From the NCBI GenBank assembly GCA_028751875.1, contig CM054157.1, positions 50,400,523 through 50,464,522 of the forward strand: a DNA stretch of 64,000 nt, written 5' to 3'. The translations under genes were made by a program, and so were the position numbers. A model generated the notes under the pieces. The model searched no databases, was not told where the DNA came from, and saw only the letters and a list, made by a program, of their open reading frames with translations. Shown here piece after piece: positions 35,010-64,000 of this stretch (position 1 is its first letter; every line of letters begins with the position of its first letter). The stretch is from Rapana venosa. Taxonomy: Eukaryota > Mollusca > Gastropoda > Neogastropoda > Muricidae.

Positions 35010-35830
35010 CGTGTGTATGCGGTTTTTTAAATTTTGTCATCTGTTCCCACTAGCGCACAATAGCCCACTCTTTCGAACAGCGGAACAGGATTTAATGTAT
35101 GCGCAAGATGTTCTGCATGCGTTCGCACACGGGGACTCGGTTTATAGTCTCATCCGAAGGACTTTGACATTCAGTTTGAGTGGCAACCACCACAACGTCC
35201 CTCCAACGACCGTCCCCTGCGAACCTCCAACCCCAAAGGCCCTGACACAAACTCACCACAGGCCCAGAAGTGTATGGGCAAACCAAATCTGAGGTCACCA
35301 GGAGACCAGAGAAACTGGGACCACCGAATCAGAGGCAATATTTTTAATTGCATGTTGATCAATGACAATGAGGATGATGTAATTATGCTGCTGTGAAAGT
35401 GCATATGCTTTGAGACTATTTGACAGGGTTGTACTCTACGCTTACTATCATAATATATCCCGGCGTCAACCGGGCCCGAGAGATACAGACACCTGCAGTG
35501 TTGGTCAGGTAATTTGAGCAACACTCTCAAACTCGCATCCGTTAAGTGGATGAAGCTCGACTGTGTGGTCCCAGTCATCCCACTGAGCCCACAGCACACT
35601 CTGGGTAGGAGCCGGCCGGAGTCCGAAAAATCCCTATGACTCTTATGGGAATCGAACCCGCGACCTTCCAGTCCGTAACCCAAGGCGCTAACCACTGCGC
35701 CATGGCGGCTGGTCAGTTTGAGTTTTTTGTCAAAATGGGAAGAAAGGGCGAGGCTGGGAATGGAACCCAGAACCTCACGGTTTACTTGTTGGCAGGCAAA
35801 CGTCTTAACCATCCTGCCACCTTCCTTCCT
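35010..35830 (-). repeat. SINE-C split by a second SINE insertion
   Basis: The reversed SINE-B/C body (35010-35170) and the reversed head-C end (35725-35822: GGGAATGGAACCCAGAACCT, GTTGGCAGGC, CATCCTGCCACC) belong to one element. The insert at 35182-35712 separates them. Confidence 0.8.
35182..35712 (-). repeat. SINE insertion with 11-bp target-site duplication (block B only)
   Basis: The repeat TCAGTTTGAGT flanks it at 35171-35181 and 35713-35723. The head on the minus strand reads CATGGCGCAGTGGTTAGCGC with B box CGCGGGTTCGATTCCC. Block A has the uninterrupted site near 19050. The exact duplication and empty site show a real retrotransposition event. Confidence 0.85.
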
Positions 35831-36390
35831 CTAGGATTTATACAACCTTGCTGGTAGATATCACATTCTCACTGTGTAGTAATAGCTAGGAAGGTGTACA
35901 GAGTTAGTGGTAGGTAGGTGAATGCGTTTTAACAACTTGCACAATATGCTGCTATTTTGGTAATCTAGCCTTTGAGATCAGCTAATCTTAGAGCTACATC
36001 TTATATGATTTGTTGCATGTAGTGTGGCATGCTTGAACTCTTGACAGACTGATGAAAACCATCCTAGGGCAATGAACACGAGACTTCTTGTGCACGTGCC
36101 ATATAAATAATTACCTCTCTTGGACACTTTGTTGTCTATATCATGTCTGCTTCATCCATGCGCTTTCACACATTCAAACTTTTATGGGGGGGATTTTCCA
36201 GCACAAAAATGTATCCTGTTGCCTTGATGTTATGTTATGGAGGTACGAGTGCAGATTTCCTCTCTGCTTCTGTGCCAGTATTAAGTTCAAGTCTAAATCT
36301 TGAATGTCTTGGCAACAAGATAGGTTGTTAATGCTGCAGTGTGCATTTCACCATTACAGCAGCAAGATTAAACAAAAAAGAAAAAAAAGA
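35830..36390. other. Unique intergenic sequence, no gene seen
   Basis: AT-rich DNA shared with block A (19170-19680). It has no open frame with family character, repeat or RNA gene that I can support. Confidence 0.5.
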
Positions 36391-36394
36391 GGTA

Positions 36395-36930
36395 AAGGCT
36401 TTCCCATAACCTACTACGTGGTCATTGGCGAGCAAGGTGTCAGAGACCTCAACTTCTCTAGGGCGACACCCATCTCTTCCTCGCTGCTCACTTTCCCTGT
36501 CCCTAAAAGAGGCCAGGTACCTATTTACAACTCGGAGGACTGTACAGAAGCAAGGTGCACGGATGGTCACCTATCTATTCTAGTCTATTCTTTTATACCA
36601 AGGATAATGGAATAAGCACTTATGTGCTTTTTTACATCCAGTCCCTGTGTGTATGCGGTTTTGTAAATTCTGTCATCTGTTCCCACCGGCACACAATGGC
36701 CTATTCTTCCGAAAAGCGGAACAGGATTTAACGTGTGCGCAAGATGTTCTGTGTGCGTTCGCACATGGGGCCTCGGTTTATAGTCTCATCCGAAGGACTT
36801 TTGGGGAGAGTGGAGTCTGCACTGTCCACACCCAGTGCTGCTTGACCTTTGCTTGGGGAGAGCCAGTGCTCTGACCTCTGAGTTGTTTGTTTTACAAGAT
36901 TCAGCGCTATATAAATTCCATATATTATCA
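36395..36930 (-). repeat. SINE-A with SINE-B nested inside
   Basis: The left part of SINE-A (CAGAGACCTCAACTTCTCTA, AAGAGGCCAGGTACC) and its right part (CTTGGGGAGAGCCAGTGCTC) are separated by a reversed SINE-B at about 36590-36815. The 3' motif TTCAGCGCTATATAAATTCC follows. Confidence 0.75.
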
Positions 36931-37024
36931 GTATTATCTTGGTATGGCAAGATTGGAATGAGTGGCGAGGGAGCAGCAACAGCTATGGTGTGTGACAGAA
37001 AATACCAATAAAGTAAAATAATAA

Positions 37025-37831
37025 TAGTGTCCCCCCCTCCCTCTCTCTCCAAGAAAAAACCCACAAACCTCAAACAAACCAAAAAAGACCCACTCAAACA
37101 TATTGATATATATAACCCCTACCAAAAAAACTCAAACCAGCAGAAACTTCCCCCCCACCCAAATACCAAAGAAAACCACAAAAAACCCAAAGATATCACC
37201 ACACACAAAAAAGTCCCAAACAATCAAAATCTAATTTCCTTCCCTAAATAACTGTCACTCCCTCAAACCATCCACACACACACCGACACAAAATCCCAAC
37301 ACATTCACAGATATTGTAAGAACTGTATTTGAAAAAACAGCAAACATGATATTTTTTAAAAACCAAGCCACACTTTTCATCAAAACACTGCTTTAAACAA
37401 AATATGTTCATCCACGAATAAGATACTGGCATAAAACATACACACACACATGCACGCAACTGCACAATTCTTCTGAAGAATAAAAAACCATCTCTTTTGA
37501 TACATACTGGTTTAAGGCTCAGCAGTCACTTATCCAGGGCTCATACTCCTAAAAGGACCCAACATTAACAAACTTTTCACAAACGTTTAAGACCCCACTG
37601 TGAAACAATTTCAAAGCCCAACATCCCATATACAGATGAAAAATCACCAACTTAAGACACTGAAACAGGAACTCAAAAATCCAGAAAGGACCTTGTTCTT
37701 CTTCTTCTTCTTCCTTTTTTGTCATGTTTCTCCCAGGGGAGGTTTGACATTGATGAGCCTTCTCCATCTCGCTCTGTTTTGAGCTTCCAGGTCTTGCTAG
37801 GTCTTCCCTTCCCTTCCCAGAAAGGACCTTG

Positions 37832-37835
<4 letters not shown>
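37025..37835. other. A/C-rich low-complexity and unique sequence, no gene
   Basis: CCAAAAAA/CAAACA-rich stretch (37025-37300) then unique DNA with a CTT run (37696-37714). Shared with block A 20285-21030. No coding evidence. Confidence 0.55.

Positions 37836-37886
<51 letters not shown>
37834..37886. repeat. TA microsatellite
   Basis: About 26 TA units, absent as such from block A. Confidence 0.95.
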
Positions 37887-37891
<5 letters not shown>

Positions 37892-38944
37892 TCTTTTAAA
37901 GAAAGCATGGAAAACCAAAAAGTGAAGATTGGAGCGAAACTGCATTCCAAATACGATTTCGCTCGACTAATAAAACGTGTGAGGTCATACCAGCACTGAT
38001 ACCGATGACTACGTTAACATCCATGCATTTCGAGCTAGAACAAAGACTGGCAGACACTGTATGCATACATGAATGCTGTATATACGTTATCTGATTCCAT
38101 TATGTATAATATTGAAGTTGCATTCATGAACATGCGACTGCTACTGGTTAACGTTTATTGCTACTGATAATACTTGTCATGCATCTTTGTATTAGTAACA
38201 ACAAAATGAAGTTTAAAACCCCCTATAAAACAAACGGATTGGCAGACACTGCAGTATGCTGTACGGTTGTTGCAGGGATTCCTTCGAAGCCAGGGTTAGG
38301 TCTTTTGTTTCTCACCAACACATTGTTACAGTGACAGCAGCCTGGCATTGCTGCTCAGTCACCTGCTTCCACTCTCAGATGGTGGTTAGCTAGGCACGCC
38401 AGAATAAGGAAGCGACTCTAAGAACATTTGTGCCGAAAGTGAATGGTACGCTGATAACCAAAATGTTAGATTCAGATTTTCATTTCAGTTTTCCCTTATT
38501 TTCTTATTTGTTTGGTTTTTTCTCTCTCCTTGAAGAAAATGTTTCATAACTTTTCGGATGGCGTTCCATCATGGTGGGCAAAAATGATCACATACGTAAA
38601 ATCTCACCATTGGTGAACCTTGGAGCTCCATCCGAGGAGCCCCTCTTTTGGGGGTAAGAGCACCTCAAATACCTCCCCCCCAAAAAAAGAAAAAAAAGAA
38701 AAGACTTCCAATACAAACCTTTACAAACCTAAGTCAGTTTTTGCACACTTTTATGACTTTGAAAAAGGGTCTCAGTTTTTCCAAACTTTTTTTTCAAATA
38801 TGTACAAACTGTATGAACCCATATTCATTAATTCTGTCTTTCTGTTTGTCCCTCTCACTCTTTCTCCAATTTTCGCGCATGTATGCTTGCTTGTGTGTGT
38901 GCAAACACAACGAACACATCATGAGTGCGTATGTATGTATGTCT

Positions 38945-39710
38945 TCCTTATCTGTACTCTCTCAGTCACTCTCTCTCTCTTTTACTCTCTCAGTCCATCT
39001 GTCTTTTACTCTCTCAGTCACTTTCTGTCTCTCTTTTACTCTCTCAGTCACTCTTTTACTCTCTCAGTCCATCTGTCTCCCTTTTACTCTCTCAGTCACT
39101 CTCTGTTCTCTTTTACTCTCTCAGTCACTCTCTGTCTCTCTTTTACTCTCTCAGTCACTCTCTGTTCTCTTTTCTCTCTCAGTCACTCTCTGTCTCTCTT
39201 TTACTCTCTCAGTCACTCTCTTCTCTTTAGTCTCTCCGTCACTCTCTGTCTCTCTTTTACTCTCCTAGCACTCTCTGTCTCTCTTTTATTTTCTCAGTCA
39301 CTCTCTGTCTCTCTTTACTCTCTCAGTCACTCTCTGTCTCTCTTTTATTCTCTCAGTCACTCTCTGTCTCTTTTACTCTCTCAGTCACTCTCTGTCTCTC
39401 TTTATCATCTCTCAGTTTCTCTCTCTTCGTCTCTTCTTCTTTACTCTCTCCGTCACTCTCTGTCTCTCTTTTACCTCTCAGTCACTCTCTCGTCTCTCTT
39501 TTACTCTCTCAGTCACTCTCTGTCTCTCTTTTACTCTCTCAGTCACTCTCTGTCTCTTTTACTCTCTCAGTCACTCTCTGTCTCTCTCTTTACTCTCCTA
39601 GTCACTCTTCTGTCTCTCTTTTACTCTCTCAGTCACTCTCTGTCTCTCTTTATCACTCTCTCAGTCACTCTCTCAGTCAGTCTCTCTCTCTGTCTCTCCC
39701 TGTCTCTGTG
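38945..39710 (-). repeat. Pyrimidine minisatellite adjoining the GPN1 stop codon
   Basis: About 25 units of roughly 30 bp, CTCTCAGTCACTCTCTGTCT followed by CTCTTTTA. On the GPN1 sense strand it begins about 10 bp after the stop codon, so it forms the proximal 3' UTR as a GA-rich array. Some units create AATAAA on the minus strand (near 39285 and 39346). The block A allele is about 220 bp. Confidence 0.88.
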
Positions 39711-39720
39711 TGGAGATATC

Positions 39721-59319
<19,599 letters not shown>

Positions 59320-59358
59320 TTTGAAGTGTGATGGCTTTTGGGAGGAAGCTGCTTTATA

Positions 59359-59364
59359 CCGGAA
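59359..59364. promoter_or_regulatory. ETS-type CCGGAA site 40 bp upstream of GPN1 ATG
   Basis: CCGGAA lies within TATACCGGAACAGGAA. ETS sites are common in housekeeping promoters, and this position fits a 5' UTR or core promoter. It is a single short motif, so weak alone. A C-rich and CT/TG microsatellite lies further upstream at 59416-59495. Confidence 0.3.
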
Positions 59365-59415
59365 CAGGAAAGAAAATTTTAAAATCTTCCCAAACAAAAC
59401 GAACAACCCGTAATT

Positions 59416-59495
59416 ACCCCCCCCCCCACCCCCACCCCCCCCCTCTCTCTCTCTCTCTCTTCTATCTCTGTGTGTGTGTGTGTGTGTGTGCGTGT
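59416..59495. repeat. Poly-C, CT and TG microsatellites upstream of GPN1
   Basis: CCCCCCC/CCCACC, then TCTCTC and TGTGTG, about 100-175 bp upstream of the GPN1 start codon. Confidence 0.9.
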
Positions 59496-59569
59496 GCATT
59501 TTTGGTCCTTTCAATTTGTTTAGACCTGTAAGTTTGTATGAAGGCTCATCCAAGAGCCGAAACTCGAGT

Positions 59570-60380
59570 TAGGTCAGGTCAAAGGCATGGTTCTTACACA
59601 AAAATGCCTAAAATGCTGTCATTGAAAGATTTTATTTTCTAGTATTTTAAAAAAAGTGAATCTTTGAGAATAATTTTAAAAATTGATTGAGAAGTTGTAA
59701 GTGGTTACCTGCCCTTGTTTCCCTCCACTACTATTTCTACATAAGTTTGTATATTATGTAAATATTGTCACTCCTTAGCCGCAAAAGTATAGTTTGGATT
59801 AGTTTTGAACTCCAACTACAGAAAATAAAGTCACAGTAACATAGATTTAAACAAATAAGCCATATATTTTTTGGCCCCCAAACATTAACAGAGCATGTTA
59901 CATACGAAACTTTTTTGGTACTAGGCTAGCTCCACATTTCAGGTCATATGATCAAAACAATACAAAATGGGGACAAGAAGCCTTACCCGGTAAGTCAGAA
60001 TGTGAAACTTGATCGCAAAAGTTATGAACTCGGCCACAGAGATACGGTGTCTCTTTAGCCATCGGTAGAAAAATGACCAGACTAATGAAACTGATCATTG
60101 TGTGCCTCTGGCATAGATTAGGGGCGATAGAAACAGTGAGACAAATTGCTGTTTCGAAGAAGCGACATTGGCTACAAAACTTAACCTCGTGACAGCATAC
60201 GCGTTGCATAAGAATAATATGCTTATATGGGTGTGATTTATGATTACGTTGCAGGGTTTGTTTGAAATAATCGCAACAGAAGGGATATCCCATAAAGAAA
60301 TTAGTTATAGTTGCGGTTGGCAGATCGGAGTTCCGACAAATGTACACGTGATTAACAAGTCTTGGAGCTCGCGCGCGCGT
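59570..60380. other. Intergenic, partly CpG-richer sequence
   Basis: Unique DNA. From about 59985 to 60385 CpG is noticeably commoner than in the surroundings (CTCGGCCACAG, ATACGCGTTGC, GCTCGCGCGCGCG). A consensus donor CCCG|GTAAGT at 59992 on the plus strand could end a non-coding first exon of the HPS4-like gene; this is speculative. Confidence 0.3.
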
Positions 60381-60412
60381 ATACGTGCACACACACACAC
60401 ACACACACACAC

Positions 60413-60472
<60 letters not shown>
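60380..60472. repeat. CA microsatellite
   Basis: About 44 CA units after ATACGTG. Confidence 0.97.
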
Positions 60473-60473
<1 letters not shown>

Positions 60474-60559
60474 GTATACCCACTATACGTACATGAGTAT
60501 GCATGGGCATTGCTGTATGTGTGCATGGGTGTACTTTTGTGAGTGTTTACTATTATTAT

Positions 60560-60690
60560 TTCATTTCGAGGATAATGTAATAAACACTCAATGACTCATG
60601 CAATTTCTTACATCCAGTCCTCATGTGTACATCTACATGTGCAGTTTTGAACATTTTGTCATCTGTTCCCACCAGCATACAATGTGTGTG
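60560..60690 (-). repeat. SINE-B body fragment
   Basis: TTTCGAGGATAATGTAATAA to TTGTCATCTGTTCCCACCAG, then a TG repeat. Confidence 0.8.
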
Positions 60691-60792
60691 TGTGTGACTC
60701 TGTGTGTGTGTGACTGTGTGTGTGTGACTCTGTGTGTGTGTCACTGTGTGTGTGTAAGTTCAGATGTTGGTGGTAGTGTGTAACTGTGTGTC

Positions 60793-60825
<33 letters not shown>

Positions 60826-60862
60826 CAGTGTGTGTGTATGTGTGTGTGTGAGAGAGAGCACA

Positions 60863-60939
<77 letters not shown>

Positions 60940-61000
60940 CACTGTGTTTGTGTGTGAGAACATACATATATGCATGTGTGTATGTGTGTGTGTATTTGTA
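60680..61000. repeat. TGTGTGACTC, TG and TA microsatellites
   Basis: TGTG with periodic ACTC (60680-60760), TG (60797-60850), about 30 TA units (60866-60925), TG again. Confidence 0.95.
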
Positions 61001-61108
61001 TGAGTCAGCACTGTTGCATGTATAAGCATGCTTTCCTATCAGTACAAACGCAGTGAGAGACAGAGAGAGAAAGAGAGAGAGAGAGAGAGAGGGGGGGGGG
61101 GGGGGGGG

Positions 61109-61959
61109 TAACCTTGCAGGGTCATTCTGTTACTGTAGTTTTAGATTGGTTATCTCAGAGTCAGACATTCGAGCATAACAATAAGTGAATAACATTAACA
61201 TTAAAAACCTCATTTTAGCCTGTCTAGCAAATAATGAACAAATTTTTATTAGTTATTTGACTTTTGATTCTTTTTATTCAATTAGTTACAGGTATCTTAA
61301 CTTGAGTTGATGAAACAATGTGTAAAAGCTAAAGTTGTGCTATAAATTTGTAAACTCACTAAACTGGCTCAAGTGTCTTATTGTTCACAGAATGAAAAGT
61401 GTTGCTGGATTGCCACAAGCATGTGACTATTTTGAATAAGCTGTGGCTTGATGTTTTTCTCCTGATGTGCTATCATTGACATAGATCTGCTCTTGTAATA
61501 TGTTTTTGAAAACAAATTCTTTAATCAGAATAATAAACTGCATATGTTTAATGTTTGGCAAAGAAGAGAATCATTTAATGATTTATGGAGATAAAACATG
61601 AACTGGAGGTATCCTCAATATTAACAGTTTGATAGATGTTCTACTAGTCAATGTGACAGTAGTCCTAATCACTCTAATTTAGAGCATCTTCACATGTTTT
61701 AGCTTTTGTTTTTTTTATTGCCAAAGCTCTGGTCAAGGAGATTTGTCTCATAGTTATACACATACTTTACAATAGACAGATTTGTAAATTCTTAAGTAAA
61801 TCAAGACATCCCCTTCCCCTTCCTCAAGTAAAGAAACACCCCTCACAATTCACTGAATAAGCAATTTACTTGTAAACAAGCAAAACAAGCAAGCAACCAA
61901 TCAACAAAGCAGCCAACTAGCCTGCCACCAACCATTGAACCAACCAACCAACCAACCAA

Positions 61960-61990
<31 letters not shown>

Positions 61991-62280
61991 AACAGTCACT
62001 GTCAAATCAGAATCAATCAACTAACCAAACAAAGAGAACTCCTCTTAATTTGTATTTTAATGCAGCTTGAAAATATTCTTTTCTTTTTTGTTGTTGGTTT
62101 GTTTGTTTTTTTGATCGCTATTCTTATTTTTTGTTGTTGTGCTTTGTACTGTATGAGATGCGGTTATTGTGTACATTCCACTGTTCTTGGTCCAGGTAAA
62201 AATCTTTGTCCATTATTGATGTGCCAAGGCCTATGATGTCAAAAATGATAATGTTGAGCATTATACTCTGAAATGGGGGT
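61109..62280. other. Intergenic sequence, no gene recognised
   Basis: AT-rich unique DNA. The only structured piece is CCAA/CCAG tetranucleotide repeat at 61935-61990. Confidence 0.5.
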
Positions 62281-62690
62281 GGGATAGGCATAGTTGTTAC
62301 AGCTCCTGCCTCATAGAATGATCTGATCTTGCCGCATAGAATGATCTGATCTTGCCTCATAGAATGGTCTGATCTTGCCTCATAGAATGATCTGATGGTG
62401 TTGGTTCAAGCATCATCGAGGCACCCGTTCAAGGGGATTTTGCCCCTGGAGTTAACATCTGCACTCCCCTGAAAGTCCTTCTGATGAGATGCTAAACCAA
62501 AGCAACATGGTTCTGCATGTGTTTGCACATGGGGTTTTGGTGGGCTTTGGCCCCATGTGCAAACGCATGCAGAACATGTTGCACACACATGGAAACCCGT
62601 TCCACCTTGTGGAAGAGTAGGCCATTGTGTGCCGGTATAAATCAATGACAATTAAACCAAAAAAATCCCACATGCACACTGGTGTATTCT
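62280..62690 (+). repeat. SINE-B with internally expanded tRNA head
   Basis: A-box part GGGATAGGCATAGTTGTTAC (62281), B-box part GTGTTGGTTCAAGC (62398), separated by four tandem copies of a unit of about 24 bp, CATAGAATGATCTGATCTTG. Body: GGAGTTAACATC, AAGTCCTTCTGATGAGATGC. A second partial body (GCAAACGCATGCAGAACATG) follows from 62555. Confidence 0.75.
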
Positions 62691-63108
62691 TAGACATCAT
62701 CCATGAGTTCAGAATATATGGCTGCCTTCGTGGTTGTATTATATATGCAAAATCTTATCAATATGCTCACCATTGGAGGTCTGTCTGAGGCACACACACA
62801 AAAAAGCAGCTCTGGAATGTAATGTGGGATTGCCTTTATCCATGATTAGCTTCTAGCTCGCCAACCTATCCTCCATGGAAACAGGAAAAAGTCTTCTGAA
62901 GTTGGAGTATGGCTGCCTATATTATGGTGAGGTATGAAAATGGCCATACACACAAACTTGTTATCTAGTGTGCACTCTCACTATGATTCCCAGGTGGGAT
63001 GTGTGAGATAGAGGGCATATTTGTGGGTGACACCCCAGCTCAACACCCTCCTCCTTCTTCTCATCAGTGACAATAGCAACAACACCATCAACAACATCAA
63101 CAACAATA

Positions 63109-63219
63109 ATGATGTGTTCCAGGGGCAGCCAGGAAAGAGTCTTCTTCGTCTACGACCATCAGAAACATGGAGAAGAAGCTGACCCTAAAGACGCCATTTT
63201 GTTTTTCTACCCACCTTCG
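63109..63219 (+). CDS. HPS4: HPS4-like gene, N-terminal coding exon (BLOC-3 subunit, longin-type domain)
   Basis: Reading MMCSRGSQERVFFVYDHQKH then GEEADPKDAILFFYPPS, ending TCG|GTAAAG in phase 0. HPS4 proteins begin their first longin domain with a FFLYD...K..EEGDP..A...FYPS pattern, and the exon ends at the same place. Residues before QERVFF are uncertain: ATG at 63109 or 63112 may be the start, or TGTTCCAG at 63113-63120 may be an acceptor. HPS4 with HPS1 forms BLOC-3, a Rab32/38 exchange factor. CCZ1, a relative, fits less well. The remaining exons lie beyond the window. Confidence 0.6.
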
Positions 63220-63499
63220 GTAAAGTGTATCATATATATATATATTTTTTTTTCTCTTTGTTTTAGTTTTGTCATAAGTGATAACAGAAATCCCTTTATC
63301 AGTGCTGATAGCAGAAACTCAAAAGCAGGATTACCAGACTAGTTCAATGCAAGTATGAGAGGAATATTATCCAACATTGTCCTGTGTCTATAGTTCTCTC
63401 TGATGTGGATGACTGTGGGGTTATCTTGGTTTGTAATTTTCTTGTATTAGTATGAAATAGTTATACATGAAAGTGTATGTGTGTGTGTGTGTTAGTTTA

Positions 63500-63815
63500 T
63501 TTATTTTATTTCGAGGATAATGGAATAAGCTTTCATGTGCTTTTTTTCATCCAGTCCCCATGTGTATGCAGATTTTAAAATTTTGTCATCCCTTCCCACC
63601 AGCACACAAGCGGAACAGGTTTTAATGTGCGCACAAGATGTTCTGCGTGCATTTGCAATGGGACCTCAGTTTACAGTCTAATCCAAAGGACTTTTGGGGA
63701 TAGTGGAGTCCGCACTGATGTTAACTCCACAGGAAAAAATCCTCTGGAACGAGAATTGAACCCGGGTCAGCAGATCACAAATACATCACTGTAACCACCA
63801 GGCTATCCTGCTGTG
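63500..63815 (-). repeat. SINE-B, full-length, in the first intron of the HPS4-like gene
   Basis: TTTCGAGGATAATGGAATAA, CTCCACAGGAAAAAATCCTC, and reversed head GAATTGAACCCGGGTCAGCA, ACCACCAGGCTATCCTGC; a TG run follows. Confidence 0.88.
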
Positions 63816-64000
63816 TGTGTGTGTGTGTGTGTGTTTCATGTTGTTTTATTTTCATTTCATGGTTGATATTGATAGCCCCACCTGCCACAAAGGCTATATC
63901 AGGGCTTTCACCTTTTTCAAGTGAAAAAGTTGCATGAACAGTAACTTCATGTTTAGACTTATACTAAAGCCCTCACATATCATTGTTAGCCAGAAAAGAG

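Noticed and set aside
37834..37886. Mobile element end at the TA repeat
   Set aside because: Simple TA microsatellite; no terminal repeat or target duplication.

Overview
This is non-model animal nuclear DNA: intron-rich, crowded with microsatellites, tRNA-headed SINEs and DNA-transposon relics, with few coding bases. Exon-level similarity (GPN1, an HPS4-like exon) and the repeat style suggest a marine mollusc, probably a gastropod; that is inference, since no species marker is present. Nothing bacterial was found, and nearly all long open frames are microsatellite artefacts.

Layout. 1-26950 is block A: a left part (1-3.5 kb), a very large purine/pyrimidine minisatellite that switches strand (3.56-16.0 kb, interrupted by a palindrome, a LINE fragment and a trinucleotide tract), a gap of 500 N (16001-16500), and a right part (16.5-26.95 kb) whose sequence looks unpolished. 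27.9-29.4 kb holds the last two coding exons of a plus-strand coiled-coil protein gene. 30.07-45 kb is block B, a cleaner second copy of block A with a satellite of only 0.9 kb. 39721-59319 on the minus strand is a complete 12-exon gene for the GPN-loop GTPase GPN1 (414 aa by my splice model). 63.1 kb has the first recognisable coding exon of an HPS4-like gene on the plus strand. GPN1 and the coiled-coil gene converge; GPN1 and the HPS4-like gene diverge across about 3.8 kb.

Block A carries only GPN1 exon 9 (clean) plus damaged copies of exons 11 and 12, then runs into the coiled-coil gene. The window therefore contains either a tandem segmental duplication with a truncated GPN1 or a retained second haplotype. 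Differential SINE and LINE insertions, including a SINE with an 11-bp target-site duplication present only in B, show that A and B are distinct alleles or paralogues and not simple copies of one read set.

The most unusual signal is in GPN1. Three introns (6, 8 and 9) contain tandem arrays whose repeat unit is the end of the intron, its 3' splice acceptor and the first bases of the following exon (exons 7, 9 and 10). The intron 8 array has about 33 acceptor copies in 0.7 kb, its common unit is 21 nt (7 codons), and it is open in all three reading frames. Exon 7 also uses a GC-AG intron. I know of no named system that describes acceptor-bearing arrays repeated across one gene.
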